A stretch of DNA of 43,209 nt from a bacterium (GTDB taxonomy: Bacteria > Hydrothermota > Tepidihabitantia > B3-TA06), in the NCBI GenBank assembly GCA_012517375.1, contig JAAYVC010000009.1:1-43209 (forward strand), given 5' to 3'. The translations under genes and the position numbers were made by a program. Positions 41,538-43,209 of this stretch are shown in pieces (within the stretch, counting starts at the first letter, position 1; the number at the start of each line of letters is the position of its first letter). Below the pieces are notes generated by a model. The model saw only the letters and a program-made list of their open reading frames with translations, searched no databases and had not been told where the DNA came from.

Positions 41538-43199
41538 TTACCAGATCACCATGAGGTTTTTCCTGAGCACCTCAGTGCTTAGGTTAGTTAGTGTAATCTT
41601 AAGCACTGCCTGGTACATGCCGCTCGATATTGAGTTGCCTTTACCATTTTTTATATCCCAGGAGATAGTCTGCTGACCGGGCTGAACAGGTGTTCCTGAT
41701 GTAAAGATATTCTTATAGACGACATTGCCGTAAATATCTGTAATGAGAAGCATAACTTCTGCTGCACCAGCCTGTTCTACTTTATAGGAAAAATTGATGG
41801 CATTGTGTCCGGCTGCACCGTACTTCCAGGGATTGGGAGCTATTGTAAGCCCGGTAATGTCTTTGACATTAAGAGTCACATTTCTAGTTTGTTCCCCGGC
41901 AGTTACTTTTAGAACGTATGTTGTTTCAGCACTGGCCCAGACCTCTGTCTCGGCTATTCCGTTTACAATGGTCAATTCCCATTTGCCGTCGACTATTTTT
42001 GTGGAATCTTCTATATGGAAAGACTCTTTAGGGCCTTCAGCTAGCTCCACGTAAGCGTAATCTAATGCTACTGGCTTCGCACTTTCATACGCTTCAATAT
42101 GAAGGGTAGAATGGACATCCTTTGGTACAATCGCAGGATTAAGTGTAGCCGTTAATGAGTCAATCCCTGCCAATACTTCTACGCTGGTGTTATAAGACGT
42201 GTTCTTTCCGTTGCTGTCTTTGGCATAAATATTAGTCGGGCTATCAGTCGTGAATTTAACATTCACATTATCGTTTTTGCCTGATTTGATGGTGTCGTCC
42301 GTAGTGCTTGTTAAATCGGTGTTGTTGCCAGATTCAAAGACGTTAACTTCATATGGCCCATAACTGGTAACTACATTCCAGCACTTATCGACCGCCCAGA
42401 TTTTAACTATGTAGGGCGAACCGACGCTTGCCTTACCGGGAGTCCCTGTTGTGCCTGGGTAGGCTTTCTTTTTAGGGCCGTTTGCGGTAGTCGAATCATC
42501 ACCTGGAAGATTCACTTGATCAGGTGCTAGAATTTGAAGTTGCGTCACGGCGCCTGCATTGACTATTACGTTACAAACATCCTGAGTATAACTTCCGCCT
42601 TTTACTGTAACCGTACGTGAGCCAGCAGTGCGAAGTTCGATTTTGTTCACTCCAACGTTAGCAGTCTCAGGTACATGGCCGAAAAGATCAGTAGTTTCAA
42701 GTTCCGGAATATCAGAGCCGCCTTTGTCGTTATACCACTTATCAACTACATAAACGTTATAATCGGCACTATCGCCTGCGGTAACTGAACCTGTACCGGT
42801 TTTGCCGGTCGGAGTTCCCGGAGCGTATGTCTGTCCAGGCGCAACAATTAACCATTTTGAGGAGGCTCCGGCGTTGATATCAAAGGCATCTGATTCGCCG
42901 ATGTCTCCGTCAATAGGATCAACACAACGCAGCTTGACACCATTCCCCGCATAAGTAAATTCAAGGGGAAAAGTAACTTCTGACGTACCGTCGAAAGTCG
43001 TATCCGTGGGAATAACAAACTCTTTAGCATCGGATCCAACCACGAGATAGAGTTTGACATTTCCCGTATTTTCAGTTGCAGTTATTGTGATGTCATACTT
43101 TTGTCCGACAGTTGCCGGATTCGGGATGCCCTCGAAAGTAAAATTTTGCGCGAGGGCAATAGTAGCAAGAAGGACGGTAAGAAGAAGAATCTTCTTCAT
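41538..43199 (-). CDS. Secreted Ig-like repeat protein with FlgD/type A sorting tail
   Basis: 553 aa. Signal peptide KKILLLTVLLATIALAQ. The body is a series of beta-sandwich repeats with a shared layout: a hydrophobic opening strand, APGQTYAPGTPTGKTGT, SVTAGDSADYNVYVVDKWYN, seen again as ILAPDQVNLPG..., PGKASVGSPYIVKIWAVDKCWN, and more weakly near residue 330. A final domain (IAPNPWKYGAAGHN, VMLLITDIYGNVVYKNIFTSG, ISWDIKNGKGNSISSGMYQAVL) is a FlgD-like sorting domain. The second ATG is chosen because GAGGG is then 5 nt upstream. It is the first visible gene of the cluster; the promoter is off the window. Confidence 0.8.
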   Translation of the reverse strand: MKKILLLTVLLATIALAQNFTFEGIPNPATVGQKYDITITATENTGNVKLYLVVGSDAKEFVIPTDTTFDGTSEVTFPLEFTYAGNGVKLRCVDPIDGDIGESDAFDINAGASSKWLIVAPGQTYAPGTPTGKTGTGSVTAGDSADYNVYVVDKWYNDKGGSDIPELETTDLFGHVPETANVGVNKIELRTAGSRTVTVKGGSYTQDVCNVIVNAGAVTQLQILAPDQVNLPGDDSTTANGPKKKAYPGTTGTPGKASVGSPYIVKIWAVDKCWNVVTSYGPYEVNVFESGNNTDLTSTTDDTIKSGKNDNVNVKFTTDSPTNIYAKDSNGKNTSYNTSVEVLAGIDSLTATLNPAIVPKDVHSTLHIEAYESAKPVALDYAYVELAEGPKESFHIEDSTKIVDGKWELTIVNGIAETEVWASAETTYVLKVTAGEQTRNVTLNVKDITGLTIAPNPWKYGAAGHNAINFSYKVEQAGAAEVMLLITDIYGNVVYKNIFTSGTPVQPGQQTISWDIKNGKGNSISSGMYQAVLKITLTNLSTEVLRKNLMVIW

Positions 43200-43209
43200 C
43201 ATTTCCCTC

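Overview
The window is a gene-dense chromosomal segment (about 42-50% GC by eye) of a Gram-negative bacterium. Outer-membrane traits are plentiful: an OmpA-family protein, two PorV-like barrels, ExbB/ExbD/TonB, a PpiD/SurA-like periplasmic chaperone, and surface proteins with FlgD-like or type A sorting tails of the kind used by type 9 secretion. Together with long TPR proteins this fits the Fibrobacteres-Chlorobi-Bacteroidetes sphere or a neighbouring uncultured phylum such as WOR-3. That placement is inference. There are no phage genes, transposases, rRNA genes or CRISPR arrays.

Layout. 1-562: 3' end of a Rossmann/DUF2520 gene. 564-8571 (minus): rmlC-like, rmlB-like, ribBA, ribH, nusB and a phosphoesterase run as one tightly overlapping operon. 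A new promoter then drives a PpiD-like foldase, tRNA-Glu and an OmpA-family protein. 8643-14895 (mostly plus): dnaE, tRNA-Ser (minus), pcm, then tRNA-Pro followed 8 nt later by hpt, a LOG-like gene and an acylphosphatase, and last a frameshifted GxxExxY gene between perfect 22-bp inverted repeats. 14930-17626 (minus): an isocitrate-lyase-superfamily lyase with a two-subunit aconitase-type hydro-lyase, divergent from rarA. 19166-27680: a sorted surface protein, a QueH-uracil-DNA-glycosylase fusion, purA, a PorV-like protein, and a lipoprotein/VWA/small-export operon. 27697-31255 (minus): tRNA-Asp and an exbB-exbD-exbD-tonB-periplasmic protein operon. 31599-43199 (minus): a surface-envelope cluster made of an Ig-like surface protein, a PorV-like barrel and four TPR proteins, one of them frameshifted.

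How it works together. The right third looks like an envelope module: a secreted Ig-like protein with a sorting tail, a PorV-type outer-membrane partner, several periplasmic TPR scaffolds, and next to them a proton-driven ExbB/ExbD/TonB motor with an unusual pair of ExbD subunits. The left part is housekeeping.

Several first-in-operon genes (dnaE, pcm, rarA, rmlC-like and probably the lipoprotein) have consensus -35/-10 boxes that end 5-7 nt before the start codon, with no ribosome-binding site. This implies leaderless mRNAs. Other operons have ordinary AGGAGG leaders. Two tRNA genes share transcripts with protein genes, and three coding regions contain perfect 12-15 bp inverted repeats.
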